Origin: Kiritimatiellia bacterium
Lineage (GTDB): Bacteria > Verrucomicrobiota > Kiritimatiellia > WLWN01
Reading direction: 5' to 3'
Assembly: GCA_012103575.1 (NCBI GenBank)
Contig: WLWN01000001.1
Coordinates: 945,792-1,009,791 of the forward strand
DNA length: 64,000 nucleotides
How positions within the stretch are numbered: the stretch's first letter is position 1; each line of letters opens with the position of its first letter. Positions 26,515 through 36,121 of this stretch are shown here, in pieces. The notes beneath the pieces are model-generated. The model ran no database searches and was not told where the DNA came from. It saw only the letters and a list, made by a program, of their open reading frames with translations. Position numbers and translations under genes: made by a program.

Positions 26515-27873
26515 ATGTCTAGCGTAGCGGGAAAAGAAATCGCCCATTTTATGGAGGGATTGATCAAACGAAACGCCCACGAGAGGGAGTTTCATCAGGC
26601 GGTTAAAGAGGTGGTCGAATCGCTTATGCCCTATGTCCTCGAGCATCAAAAATACCGGGATCATCAAATTCTCGAACGCATGTCCGAACCTGATCGTATT
26701 ATCATCTTCCGTGTGAGCTGGGAAGACGATGACAGAAACATTCGCGCGAATCGAGCTTGGCGTGTTCAGTTTAACAACTCCATTGGCCCTTATAAAGGGG
26801 GGCTGCGTTTTCATCCCAGTGTCAATCAAAGCATTCTCAAATTTCTCGGTTTTGAGCAGGTGCTTAAAAACAGTCTAACCGGATTGCCCATGGGTGGGGC
26901 CAAAGGAGGCTCTAATTTCAATCCGAAAGGGAAAAGCAATGCCGAGGTGATGCGATTCTGTCAGTCGCTTATGATTGAGCTACACCGTCATATCGGTGAA
27001 GACACCGATGTTCCAGCAGGTGATATAGGTGTCGGTGCCAGGGAGATCAGTTATCTTTTTGGTCAGTACAAGCGATTATCGAATCGCTATGCAGGCATTT
27101 TGACCGGCAAAGGATTAGCCTTTGGTGGAAGCCTCGTGCGTACACAAGCTACCGGCTATGGGTGCGTCTATTTTTGTGAGAACATGCTCAAGCAGCACGG
27201 GGATTCGATCGCGGGCAAGACTGTGGCCGTCTCCGGGTCTGGGAACGTGGCCATCTACGCCGTGGAAAAAGCTACCGAACTTGGTGCTAAAGTTGTGACC
27301 ATGTCCGATTCATCGGGCTTTGTCCATGACCCTGATGGCATTGATGAGGAAAAGTTGGCGTTCATCATCGATCTCAAAGAAATGCGGCGTGGACGTATCA
27401 GCGAAGTTGCCGACCGATACGATGGTGTAGATTTTTACGAAGGCCAACGCCCATGGTCGGTTCCCGTGGACGTAGCCATGCCCTGTGCTACGCAAAACGA
27501 GATTAATGCCGATGCCGCAGAGACACTGCTGGACAACGGCGTCAAAGCGGTGTGCGAAGGCGCGAACATGCCAACGGAACTTGAGGGCGTACATGCCTTT
27601 ATAAACGCGAAAATCTTTTTCGGGCCTGCGAAAGCGGCCAACGCAGGGGGCGTGGCGGTTTCTGGCCTGGAGCAAAGCCAGAACGCACTACGCATATCAT
27701 GGAGTCACAAAGAGGTAGACGACCGACTCCAAAACATTATGGACGATATTCATACGAAATGCGTTGAGTACGGCAAAGAAGTTGGGGATGACTTTGTGAA
27801 CTACGTGAAGGGTGCCAATATCGGCGGGTTTATCAAAGTTGCAGATGCTATGTTAGCCTACGGCGTTGTCTAA
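26515..27873 (+). CDS. gdhA: NADP-specific glutamate dehydrogenase
   Basis: The 452-residue protein matches the hexameric GdhA length. It has 'GPYKGGLRFHPSVN', the catalytic segment 'GLPMGGAKGGSNFNPKGKS' (Lys near residue 128), 'DVPAGDIGVGAREISYLFGQYKRL', and the cofactor motif 'VAVSGSGNVAIYAVEKA' near 240. It interconverts glutamate with 2-oxoglutarate plus ammonia using NADP(H), in the cytoplasm. An aaggag ribosome binding site precedes the ATG. The malic enzyme gene follows 20 nt downstream, so both may form one operon supplying carbon and nitrogen precursors. Confidence 0.95.
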   Translation: MSSVAGKEIAHFMEGLIKRNAHEREFHQAVKEVVESLMPYVLEHQKYRDHQILERMSEPDRIIIFRVSWEDDDRNIRANRAWRVQFNNSIGPYKGGLRFHPSVNQSILKFLGFEQVLKNSLTGLPMGGAKGGSNFNPKGKSNAEVMRFCQSLMIELHRHIGEDTDVPAGDIGVGAREISYLFGQYKRLSNRYAGILTGKGLAFGGSLVRTQATGYGCVYFCENMLKQHGDSIAGKTVAVSGSGNVAIYAVEKATELGAKVVTMSDSSGFVHDPDGIDEEKLAFIIDLKEMRRGRISEVADRYDGVDFYEGQRPWSVPVDVAMPCATQNEINADAAETLLDNGVKAVCEGANMPTELEGVHAFINAKIFFGPAKAANAGGVAVSGLEQSQNALRISWSHKEVDDRLQNIMDDIHTKCVEYGKEVGDDFVNYVKGANIGGFIKVADAMLAYGVV

Positions 27874-27893
27874 ACAGAAAGAACCCATGAATT

Positions 27894-29081
27894 ATGTCGA
27901 ATTTCTTTGAACGAAGTCTCATTGTTCACGAGCAACTCCGCGGGAAAATCAGCGTAGTTGGAAAGATGCCGATTATCAGTCGCGATGACATTTCTCTGGC
28001 CTATACGCCAGGGATTGCCCGCCCCTGTGAAGTGATCGCAGGCGATCAAAGTAAGGCTCGTGAGTTGACGATTAAACGAAACAGTGTTGCCGTGGTCAGT
28101 GACGGTTCTGCTGTGCTTGGACTGGGCAACGTTGGTCCGCATGCGGCCATTCCTGTCATGGAAGGTAAAGCGCTGTTGTTCAAGGAGTTCGCCGATATCG
28201 ACGCTTGGCCCATCTGCATTGACACCCAACAGGTTGACGAAATAGTGGCTACCGTGCGGCGGATTGCACCGGTATTTGGAGGCATTAATCTAGAAGATAT
28301 TTCAGCCCCACGATGCTTTGCCATTGAATCAGCGTTGCAGGACCTTGAAATACCTGTATTTCATGATGATCAACATGGAACAGCGATCGTACTATTAGCG
28401 GCGTTAATCAATGCCTCTAAAGTTTTGGATCGCGACCTCTCCAAACTCAAAGTCGTAGTCAATGGAGCGGGTGCCGCCGGAACGGCGATCGCTCGCCTCT
28501 TACGTTGTGTTGGTCACCGAACGGAAATTTGTGTGTCGGTTGACGATGTTGTGGTCTGTGACTCGAAGGGTGCGATTCACCGTGGCCGCGATGATCTTTC
28601 CGAACATAAACGTGAGCTATTACGGTACACGAACCGAACGAATCGGACAGGAACGTTGCAGGAAATACTCGTCGCTGCAGACGTGTTTATCGGTGTCAGC
28701 AAGGGAAACATTCTTTCCAAAAGAGATGTTTCTAACATGAACGATAACCCCATCGTGTTGGCGATGGCGAACCCCATACCCGAAATCATGCCCGAAGACG
28801 CTAAACGGGGCGGAGCAGCAATCGTCGGAACGGGACGTAGCGATTTCCCCAACCAAATCAACAACGTTTTGGTGTTCCCTGGAATTTTTCGAGGAACGTT
28901 GGATGCTTGTGCATCTTCGATCACCGAAGAAATGAAGATGGCCGCCGCATATGCCCTGGCCGCCTCTATGCCTAATCCATCGCCCGAACAGATCCTGCCC
29001 GATCCTTTAGATCGGGTCGTCGCGCCCCAGGTGGCCGCCGCGGTTGCCCATATCGTAAACCAAAAAAAGAGTGAGCAGTGA
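27894..29081 (+). CDS. NAD(P)-dependent malic enzyme
   Basis: The 395-residue protein belongs to the short bacterial malic enzyme type. It has 'ISRDDISLAYTPGIARPCE', 'GLGNVGPHAAIPVMEGKALLFKEFADIDAWPICID', 'GGINLEDISAPRCFAIE' and 'FHDDQHGTAIVLLAAL' (metal and substrate sites), then the cofactor motif 'VVVNGAGAAGTAIARLL' near 185. It oxidatively decarboxylates malate to pyruvate. It lacks the C-terminal phosphotransacetylase-like domain of the long forms. It directly follows gdhA. A weak stem (tggcta/tagcca) lies after its stop. Confidence 0.93.
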   Translation: MSNFFERSLIVHEQLRGKISVVGKMPIISRDDISLAYTPGIARPCEVIAGDQSKARELTIKRNSVAVVSDGSAVLGLGNVGPHAAIPVMEGKALLFKEFADIDAWPICIDTQQVDEIVATVRRIAPVFGGINLEDISAPRCFAIESALQDLEIPVFHDDQHGTAIVLLAALINASKVLDRDLSKLKVVVNGAGAAGTAIARLLRCVGHRTEICVSVDDVVVCDSKGAIHRGRDDLSEHKRELLRYTNRTNRTGTLQEILVAADVFIGVSKGNILSKRDVSNMNDNPIVLAMANPIPEIMPEDAKRGGAAIVGTGRSDFPNQINNVLVFPGIFRGTLDACASSITEEMKMAAAYALAASMPNPSPEQILPDPLDRVVAPQVAAAVAHIVNQKKSEQ

Positions 29082-29302
29082 CCGTAATGGCTACCTGGCT
29101 AGCCACGTGAGTAACGTATGAAGATACCTCATCCAATTCTATCACAGTTCGATTGAAACAAATAGACGCGTTCTCCTAAACCCCCGTAAGCTGAGAATTG
29201 TAATATTAAATGCCCAAAAGAAGATATTGTAAAACAGGAGTGTTCCATGCCGAAATCTTCTAGATTTAGAAACTCGACAGAAGACAAAAAAAGGAGAAAG
29301 AC

Positions 29303-29926
29303 ATGGAACAAATCAAGAGTAGTATTCATCCCCGAAAAGGCAAGCATTTGACACAGAAAGAACGGATCATGATTGAAACAATGCTCAAAAACCCAGGACG
29401 TCCTTTGGAGATAGCTACTAGCTATCTGGGAAGGCATCGTCGAACCATAGAGCGCGAAATTAAACGTGGGGAGGTAGAGCATTTCGATACAGAGCCGCGA
29501 AAGAAGAAAGCATACAGCAGTGATCGAGCCCAGGAACTTCATGATCTAAATGCGACGGCCAAGGGACCTGAGCTTAAGCTTGGAAAGCATCATGAAACGG
29601 CTGTGTTTATCAGCGAGCACATTCTTGTTCACAAACGCTCACCCGATGTGGTTGCTCCTTTGCTTAAACAAGAGCAGAGACCTGCAGCGGTGAGTACAAA
29701 AACGCTGTATACCTATATTGACCAAGGTCTCATCCCGGGGGTGAGCAACGAGTCCCTATGGGAAAAACGAAAACGGATAAAACGAAAAAGACGTGCTATT
29801 AAGCGGGTTAAAAAGCAACATGCCCGAAGGACCAGTATCGAAAAACGACCTAAGACCGTAGAAAAACGCGAGGAATTTGGGCACTGGGAATTGGATTTGA
29901 TCGTCGAACTTCAAAACCGGTTTTAA
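29303..29926 (+). pseudogene. IS30-family transposase, truncated
   Basis: The 207-residue fragment keeps the N-terminal helix-turn-helix ('LTQKERIMIETMLKNPGRPLEIATSYLGRHRRTIEREIKRG') and the linker. It stops just inside the DDE domain at 'EEFGHWELDLIV'. One base is missing after 'DLIV': adding it gives '...TSKPVLMTL', the expected IS30 continuation. The frame is then cut by the IS630 insertion at 29933. No IS30 sequence resumes beyond the IS630, so the catalytic domain is lost. The start has an aggag site upstream. Confidence 0.85.
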
Positions 29927-29941
29927 TGACGTTAGAGTGCT

Positions 29942-30505
29942 TCACGATTGAGGTGTTGCGATGTAGCACGAAGAAAACCAGCCGATTATGTCGTCGGGAG
30001 AAACCTCTTCGAACGCTTGTGTGAGCGCTTCAGATAGTTCCTGCTGACTGCGGGCTGCAAGGTTGCCCAACCGATTCTTTATCTTGCCCCACATTTTTTC
30101 AATGGGGTTGGAATCGGGGCTGTAGGGTGGAAGGAATCTTACATGGGCCCCACATGACTCAATGAGTTCAATGACCTTGGGATTGTGATGGACGTGAAGA
30201 TTGTCCATGATGACGATGTCTTCAGGTGAAAGAGTCGGGAGAAGAACCCGGCGAGTATATTCTCCAAAAACAGCCGTGTCTGTCGCCCCCTCCCCCTCCA
30301 TGGCCGCTGTTGTTCCGTCCAGGCGGACCGAAGAAATCAAGGTGGTGGTACACCAATGTCCATGAGGCGTTTTGGTAAAAAGCCTGTCCCCGCCCAACGC
30401 CCGGCCCCGCAGACGAGTCATATTCGTTTTCGCCCCGGATTCATCAATAAAGACAAGGCGACTTGGATCAAGTTTGGCCACCTCTTGGATCCACTGCTTT
30501 CTCAA
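29942..30505 (-). CDS. IS630 transposase, C-terminal DDE domain (orfB)
   Basis: The 187-residue frame contains 'RLVFIDESGAKTNMTRLRGRA' (first D), 'EDIVIMDNLHVHHNPKVIELIESCG' (second D) and 'FLPPYSPDSNPIEKMWGKIKNRLG' (E), the complete IS630 catalytic set. In-frame sequence upstream of its ATG reads 'LHASEQGRADVNLLRKQW', which is also native, so it is the second half of a single transposase rather than an independent gene. It is joined to orfA by a one-base shift at an A-run. Confidence 0.85.
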   Translation of the reverse strand: MRKQWIQEVAKLDPSRLVFIDESGAKTNMTRLRGRALGGDRLFTKTPHGHWCTTTLISSVRLDGTTAAMEGEGATDTAVFGEYTRRVLLPTLSPEDIVIMDNLHVHHNPKVIELIESCGAHVRFLPPYSPDSNPIEKMWGKIKNRLGNLAARSQQELSEALTQAFEEVSPDDIIGWFSSCYIATPQS

Positions 30506-30881
30506 GAGATTTACATCCGCCCGGCCTTGCTCGCTGGCGTGAAGCGTTCTTTTTATACCGGGAGCCCAACCGATTCAACGCCCGCTGTACGGCCATGATC
30601 GACCCCTTCACGCCGCTCATGTTCTTGAGTTCTTCAAGCGTTGCATCGGGATGTTTGCCCCCAAGTTGAGCCAACGCCTTGAGCTGCTTTCCGCTGTAGA
30701 GGGCCTGACGATGCCCACGCGGTCGGGGAGCGATCTCTCCGGTTTCGTTGAAACGAGAGAGCCCACGCTGAAACGTTCTAAGATCTACACGATAAGAAGA
30801 TGCGATATCGGCCTGGGAACCTTTGCCCATTTTATAGGCATCTATCGCACGCCGCCGGATTTCTGCTGTTGCTATACTCAT
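30468..30881 (-). CDS. IS630 transposase, N-terminal helix-turn-helix part (orfA)
   Basis: From ATG 30881 the frame begins 'SIATAEIRRRAIDAYKMGKGSQADIASSY', a winged or homeodomain-like helix-turn-helix, and continues to 'LEELKNMSGVKGSIMAVQRALNRLGSRYKK'. Past the codons tat-aaa-aag the frame becomes meaningless while the neighbouring frame gives 'TLHASEQGRADV'. The run of five A would read through in the second frame if one A were skipped or absent. It could be programmed frameshifting, transcriptional slippage, or an inactivating indel. Confidence 0.8.
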   Translation of the reverse strand: MSIATAEIRRRAIDAYKMGKGSQADIASSYRVDLRTFQRGLSRFNETGEIAPRPRGHRQALYSGKQLKALAQLGGKHPDATLEELKNMSGVKGSIMAVQRALNRLGSRYKKNASRQRARPGGCKSLEKAVDPRGGQT

Positions 30882-31190
30882 GTCATGGAGTATAGATCTT
30901 CTAGAGAGGCATTTCAATCGTTGAATGCTCTAATTAAATTAATTTCATATTACAGAGAGCTGCTCATCGTAGAATCGATTGAGGGGGTCTGTGAGATGAC
31001 GTTGATATGTATCTATCTTTTGACAATATATGTCTGCTCGTACTTCAAGAGGATGATTCCAGGTGGCGGGTATATCTTTTAACGGGTGGATTCCAGCCCG
31101 TTGATATGTTTGTTCTATAGTCGTCTGGAACGTAATAAATTTTTGATTGATCGTTTGGGTCTACCGCGTAGCCTGTTGTCAGGCTTTAAG

Positions 31191-32587
31191 TCATTTCTGT
31201 GCCTCTAATGGATCTTGGATCGTAAGGAGCTGCATGACCCGGCGCAACTCGTTGGGTTTCCATTCATGTGCTTTGGGCACACTAAGTTCTACGGGTGCCG
31301 ATCCAGATCTTAAGGTAATCGATTGGGTAATGGATTGATGCTTTTCCTGAGAGAACCTGATGGTATAGGTGCCCGAAGAAAGCTGTATGGCATTGGTCAA
31401 TTCACGCCATGTTTTCAGTCCTATGTCGTGAAGTTCTATTTTTATCTGCTCTATCCCTGTACCCATAGGTGTCCGCTCTCTTTTTAATTCAATCATCTGT
31501 GGGGTGATTGCATCATCAGGTGGGGAGGTTCGTTGAGGGTACAAATAGAAAAATGAGAGAAAACCACCTGTGATTATTAGACCTACCGCCAGGATCAGCC
31601 GCCTCTTTCCTTTTCCGGATGGCGTTTTAACAGATCCCGATGTATCAGAAGGTTGAGATGTCGGGGTGGCTAACGCCGGATCTAAGATTTCATCTGAGGA
31701 TTCGGTCGATAAGCCCGAGTTTCCTGTCCTTCGGGTATCAATAGAATCCGTTTTTGCTGCGGACTCTTCTTCTGGAAGCGGAGGAGGCTTTTCTTCTTCC
31801 CAAATCTCATTAGGGGGAAAAGTAATCTGGTCGGTGAAGCTATCTGCACGCACAACAACCACTGAAACATTATCATCCCCGCCTGCTTGCTTGGCACGAT
31901 TGATTAGTTCATGAGCGAGGGGATCGAGTTCTCCCTCAGCATATTTTTGAATCACGTTTGCGATGTCGTCATCGGACAACATTTTGGTCAAGCCGTCTGA
32001 ACACATCATAAAGACATCGTCCACCTGAACGTCGACCTTGGTTGTTTCCAATTCAACGGTTTCCTTTAACCCCACGGCCTTGGTAAGAACGCCCCGAAAC
32101 ATCGCGGGTAAGGTCGATTCGTCTTGAATCCCTGCGGCTTCAGCCATTGAATGATCTCGGGTAAGTTGTTTCAAGGTGCCTTTGCGAAACCGATAAGACC
32201 GACTATCCCATGCATGAACCGCTAACCCCCGGCTTTGCGCTGTATCGCCAAATAAGAGCGTAACAAGTGTAGTTCCTACTCCACTATAATACCTTGTTCA
32301 TCGGAGCGCTGTTTAATGCGTTGACTTGCGCTATCAGCGGCTTTCTGGACTACTTGGCTTTTAGCCATAACGTCTCCTAAAAGATCAGAGCCATCCAGGT
32401 CCTCAAAACTTTTTTCCATCAACTCAACGGTGTTTTGGCTGGCCTCTTCGCCTCCCTGAACCCCCCCCATACCATCCGCAGGACAATAAACGCTATACTG
32501 TGGTAAAGGCAGTATGGCGTCTTGGTTCGAACTTCTCTTCACGCCTACATCGGTCAGCGCGGCAAAAGATAGATATGAAAAATTCAT
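31191..32587 (-). pseudogene. PP2C-type serine/threonine phosphatase with membrane anchor, frameshifted
   Basis: The first part (from 32587) has 'SFAALTDVGVKRSSNQDAIL' and 'PADGMGGVQGGEEAS', the PP2C start. It ends at 32276 after 'DEQGIIVE'. A single-base shift there restores 'GVGTTLVTLLFGD...AVHAWDSRSYRFRKGTLKQLTRDHSMAE', joining the second frame. The remainder has 'DDVFMMCSDGLTKMLSDDDI' and 'AKQAGGDDNVSVVVV', then a proline-rich linker, one membrane helix ('LILAVGLIITGGFLSFFYLY') and a ~110-residue outer domain. The usual HxGDSR is 'HAWDSR', with Gly changed to Trp. Both changes suggest decay. Such phosphatases reverse Hanks-type kinases. Confidence 0.8.
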
Positions 32588-32758
32588 GGTGCCATAACCT
32601 AATGTAGCCCAGCCCCCATAAAAGTTGTGAATGCTCTGATATACCTTAGCTTATAGGATAAGCATGGGCCTCCAGTCATGTTACGATTACGGAAACGTTT
32701 CGTTTATAGGTTGCGTAAACAGACCTTAAAGTCCATGTGAAAAACCGACCGTATCAAA

Positions 32759-33007
32759 CTACCTCTTCTTGCCCGTTTTGCTGGTAACTGATTCCAGATC
32801 AAAGTTAACCCATGTTCTAAGCGTAATACCGTGATGGCTCACTTCGAGTGAGGGCTGGGCAACAAACCCATCATTCTTTGTAACGCCCCAAAATATATAA
32901 TCGGATGAGGCATTTAAATTTACGAGCTCACTTTCTGCTTGTCCACTTATGGGAGTGCTATAGATGATACACCCGGATATTGTCAGTAATAGAATATATC
33001 TTTTCAT
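32759..33007 (-). pseudogene. N-terminal stub of a TorF-like outer membrane protein
   Basis: The 82-residue product has a signal peptide (MKRYILLLTISGCIIYSTPISGQA) followed by 'LNASSDYIFWGVTKNDGFVAQPSLEVSHHGITLRTWVNFDLES'. This resembles the first strands of TorF-family putative porins (an asparagine- or serine-rich start, 'DYIFRGV', then a paired strand). The family is usually over 200 residues, so the rest is missing. It may be a remnant; a short secreted protein is an alternative. The sequence upstream holds a MITE-like element. Confidence 0.5.
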
Positions 33008-33107
33008 CGTTCTTCCTTACTTAGATCCAATATTTTAATTTTATTACCACATTTAGTTCATCTACCTCCAGATAAAAACACGGTGAAAATAACGGTTTTT
33101 ACTATTA

Positions 33108-33270
33108 CCTGGATCCGTCAGTTAAACGTGGGATTTCTGTGCGAATGCTTTGGAGGCAAAAGGTTGCAAAAAAACGCAGGCGCACCCGCTGGGTGCGTCG
33201 AGGTTTTTTTGTAATTCCTTTTGGCCCAAATGGTTCGTGCAGAAAACCGCGTTTAACTGACGGATCCAGG
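33108..33270. mobile_element. 163-bp palindromic MITE-like element, copy 1
   Basis: It begins CCTGGATCCGTCAGTTAAAC and ends with the inverse. The two halves are complementary along most of their length, giving one long imperfect hairpin with a central gcaccc/gggtgc stem. It is flanked by TATTA on both sides (33103-33107 and 33271-33275), a 5-bp target duplication. Its ends match those of the IS1380-like elements in this window. No transposase is encoded, and the short ORFs inside are artefacts of the palindrome. Confidence 0.88.
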
Positions 33271-33333
33271 TATTATATAGAACCAGATAATCACTCAAAA
33301 TTTAATATTCAGCATAGGGCTTTTTTTTAAACA

Positions 33334-34752
33334 CTATTTTTTCTGATAGAAATGAGGACTTGACCCAAAAAAGACCTCAGCCGTTTCCATGATCGTTTCA
33401 GAGAGCGTGGGGTGAGGGTGAATGGTTAATTTTAGGTCTGTGACGTTTGCACCCATCTCAATGGCTAAAGCGCCTTCGGCAATCATATCTCCAGCGCTAA
33501 CGCCGGTAATAGCGACACCCAGTATTCGTTCTGTTTTTCTATCAACAATTAATTTTGTCAGTCCATCATTGCGTTCTAATGTAGTGGCTCGGCCTGAAGC
33601 AGCCCAAGGGAACTTTGCGATTTTTACATCTAATTCTTGTTCTTTCGCTTCTGCCTCTGTAATACCCACCCATGCAATTTCTGGATCGGTAAACACAACC
33701 GCAGGAATGGCTTGAGGCTCAAATACGGTCTTTTCCCCGGAAATTGCTTCAGCCGCTACGATTCCTTCATGCGTCGCTTTATGGGCTAACATAGGTTCTC
33801 CCGCAACATCTCCAATCGCAAAAATATGCGGTTCATGGGTTCTCCGCTGAAGGTCAACAGGTATAAACCCTTTGGAATCGGTTTTAATGTTTGTATTTTC
33901 TAATCCAAGCTTTTCTGCATTGGGTTTTCGGCCAACGGAAACGAGTACTTTGTCGAATGTTATCTCCGATTCCGCTCCATTTTTCCCTTCAAACTTTACA
34001 TTTAACTGCCCCTTTTCTTTTTTGATCTCAGCCACACGTGTTTCCAGCATGATCTGTTCAAATTTGTTTTTGAGGCGTTTGGCCAAAATCGTGACAAGAT
34101 CTTTGTCAGCACCCGGAAGAAGTCTAGGCAACATTTCTACGACAGATACGTTTGAACCGAGTGCCGCATAAACAGAGCCTAGTTCTAATCCGATATATCC
34201 TCCCCCAATAACTAACAATTTTTCAGGAATGGTTTCTATTTCAAGGGCCGAGGCCGAGTCAAGGATTAGTCCTGAATCGTAGGGCAAATTAGGTATTTGA
34301 GTAGGGTGTGACCCCGTCGCAATGATCGCATATTCAAAAGAGATTTTTTCTTCTTTCCCGCCTTGATCAACGATGAGATGATGAGCATCCGCAAACCGTG
34401 CTCTTCCCTGTATGGACTGAACGTTTCGGATTTTTGATAATTGCCCTAATCCTTGAGTCATCCGTTGAATGACGCTGTTTTTCCAGCTGCGCATCTTATC
34501 AATATCAACTTTAGGCTTGGCAAACGTAACCCCCATCTGTTCAGCCTCGTCATTATCGTTCATAACACGAGCGACGTGGAGTAAGGCTTTTGAAGGAATA
34601 CAGCCTCGATAAAGGCAAACGCCTCCAGGATGGACTTCTTCATCAATCAGCATTACGTTTAATCCTAGATCGGCAGCATGAAACGCAGCCGGGTACCCTC
34701 CGGGTCCTGCGCCGATAACAACAACGTGAGTAGATCTATTTGTACTATTCAT
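33334..34752 (-). CDS. lpdA: Dihydrolipoyl dehydrogenase (E3)
   Basis: The flavoprotein has ~472 residues from ATG 34752 (the adjacent ATG 34755 is also possible), preceded by aagga. It has the FAD motif 'VVVIGAGPGGYPAAFHAADLG', the redox disulfide 'GGVCLYRGCIPSKAL' (near residue 43), the NAD motif 'LLVIGGGYIGLELGSVYAALG', and the C-terminal His-Glu pair in 'TIHPHPTLSETIME'. It reoxidises the lipoyl group of the pyruvate dehydrogenase E2. It is the third gene of the aceE-aceF-lpd operon. 'LYR' replaces the common 'LNV' between the redox cysteines. Confidence 0.95.
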   Translation of the reverse strand: MNSTNRSTHVVVIGAGPGGYPAAFHAADLGLNVMLIDEEVHPGGVCLYRGCIPSKALLHVARVMNDNDEAEQMGVTFAKPKVDIDKMRSWKNSVIQRMTQGLGQLSKIRNVQSIQGRARFADAHHLIVDQGGKEEKISFEYAIIATGSHPTQIPNLPYDSGLILDSASALEIETIPEKLLVIGGGYIGLELGSVYAALGSNVSVVEMLPRLLPGADKDLVTILAKRLKNKFEQIMLETRVAEIKKEKGQLNVKFEGKNGAESEITFDKVLVSVGRKPNAEKLGLENTNIKTDSKGFIPVDLQRRTHEPHIFAIGDVAGEPMLAHKATHEGIVAAEAISGEKTVFEPQAIPAVVFTDPEIAWVGITEAEAKEQELDVKIAKFPWAASGRATTLERNDGLTKLIVDRKTERILGVAITGVSAGDMIAEGALAIEMGANVTDLKLTIHPHPTLSETIMETAEVFFGSSPHFYQKK

Positions 34753-34805
34753 CATTCCTTTTAATATCAAGCATCTAGTATCTAGTATCCAGCTTCTAGC
34801 CTCCC

Positions 34806-36104
34806 TCATCCTTCCAAAGCCAACAATAAAGGTTCGTTAATAGCCTTCACAATCCAACGAAGGAAACGGGCGCCATTGGCTCCGTCGATCAGTCGATGAT
34901 CATACGAAAGTGAAAGAGGCATGATAAGACGCGGTTCAAAATTCCCGTCGATATAAACCGGTTCATGGGTTGCTTGTCCAACCCCTAAAATGGCGACTTC
35001 AGGAAAATTTACGATGGGTGTAAAATGGGTGCCTCCGATTCCGCCAATATTCGAAATCGTAAAACAGCCCCCTTGCAGTTTATCAGGTGAGATAGTGTTT
35101 TTACGGGTTTCTTCAGCGAGTCGGCTAAGTTCTACACTAAGTTCGATAATATTTTTCTTGTCGACATCACGTATTACAGGGACAAGCAACCCTTTAGGGA
35201 TATCTACGGCCACGCCAATATGACAGTATTTTTTATAGATGACTTCATTCTTCTGTACATCAATGCTGGCATTGAATGTAGGGAATGCTTTAAGAGCGGC
35301 CGCAACAATTTTTGTTAAGATAGCTGTCGGGGTTAATTTGCCTCCTGCGTCTTCAGCTTTTTGTTTGAAGTGTTTCCGGATTTTTTCGAGATCCGTAATA
35401 TCTGCTTTGTCGTGCTGAGTAACATGTGGAATCGTTGACCAGCACATTGCCATATGGCGTGCAGTGATCTTTCGTATTGTACTTATGGACTCTTTTCCCA
35501 CCTTGCCCCATTTTGAAAAGTCAGGGATGGAAGGAGAGGGGATCCCCGTGTTCGTGGATGCCAATGGCTCTTGAGTAAGGCGTTGTTTTGCATAGGCTTT
35601 AACGTTATTAACCGTAATACGACCATCAGAACTAGTGACTTCTGAAATATTGACGCCAATTTCTCGTGCAAATTTACGAACGGAGGGGGCCGCACGTACG
35701 GGAACATGTGAACGTGAAGTCGTATCTGTTGCAGATGGGTTGGGGGACGGAGGTGTTGGTAGAGCTTCCTTAATTTTCGGTGTGTCTGAAGTTCGATTTT
35801 TAGGAGGGGAATCTTTTTCCTGTGTGTCCGTAGGTGGTACGGCCGGTTCTTCTTTTTGATGTGTCTCTAATTTGATAACAATTTGGCCTACTTTAACCTT
35901 GTCCCCATCTTTGATGAGAACTTCTTTAATCGTCCCGTTGATCTCCGAAGGGATTTCGACCGCTGCTTTTCCTGTTTCTAACTCTAGGAGGGCTTGATCA
36001 ACGTGGATGGGTTCTCCAACGGAAACTAAAACCTTAACCACATCACCCTCTGTGATGTTTTCGCCGAGTTCGGGTATTTTAAATTCTATACTATTGTCTT
36101 TCAT
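34806..36104 (-). CDS. aceF: Pyruvate dehydrogenase E2, dihydrolipoyl acetyltransferase
   Basis: The 432-residue protein has one N-terminal lipoyl domain with the modified lysine in 'ELETGKAAVEIPSE' (near residue 46), a Pro/Thr-rich linker, an E1/E3-binding domain 'APSVRKFAREIGVNISEV' near 140, and the catalytic acyltransferase domain ending in 'SLSYDHRLIDGANGARFL' (His and Asp of HxxxDG). It transfers the acetyl group to CoA in the pyruvate dehydrogenase complex. A single lipoyl domain is fewer than the three of E. coli. It sits between aceE and lpdA. Confidence 0.94.
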   Translation of the reverse strand: MKDNSIEFKIPELGENITEGDVVKVLVSVGEPIHVDQALLELETGKAAVEIPSEINGTIKEVLIKDGDKVKVGQIVIKLETHQKEEPAVPPTDTQEKDSPPKNRTSDTPKIKEALPTPPSPNPSATDTTSRSHVPVRAAPSVRKFAREIGVNISEVTSSDGRITVNNVKAYAKQRLTQEPLASTNTGIPSPSIPDFSKWGKVGKESISTIRKITARHMAMCWSTIPHVTQHDKADITDLEKIRKHFKQKAEDAGGKLTPTAILTKIVAAALKAFPTFNASIDVQKNEVIYKKYCHIGVAVDIPKGLLVPVIRDVDKKNIIELSVELSRLAEETRKNTISPDKLQGGCFTISNIGGIGGTHFTPIVNFPEVAILGVGQATHEPVYIDGNFEPRLIMPLSLSYDHRLIDGANGARFLRWIVKAINEPLLLALEG

Positions 36105-36121
36105 TATAATTCTTAGATTTG

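Larger units (their letters stand above)
29935..30930 (-). mobile_element. IS630-family insertion sequence
   Basis: This is a 996-bp element with imperfect inverted ends: the left end (29935-29955) and the right end (30930-30910) match at 14 of 21 positions, both starting GAG. It is flanked on both sides by TA (29933-29934 and 30931-30932), the target of IS630/Tc1-type elements. It carries two overlapping minus-strand ORFs for the transposase. It is inserted in the remains of an IS30 element. Confidence 0.85.

Noticed and set aside
33139..33330. Small Arg-rich ORFs inside the MITE copies
   Set aside because: They lie within a palindrome, occur on either strand and have no ribosome binding site; they are by-products of the repeat.
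34753..34805. Short tandem tctagtat-type repeats between lpdA and aceF
   Set aside because: They are too short and irregular to call a repeat array; they are probably degenerate intergenic sequence.
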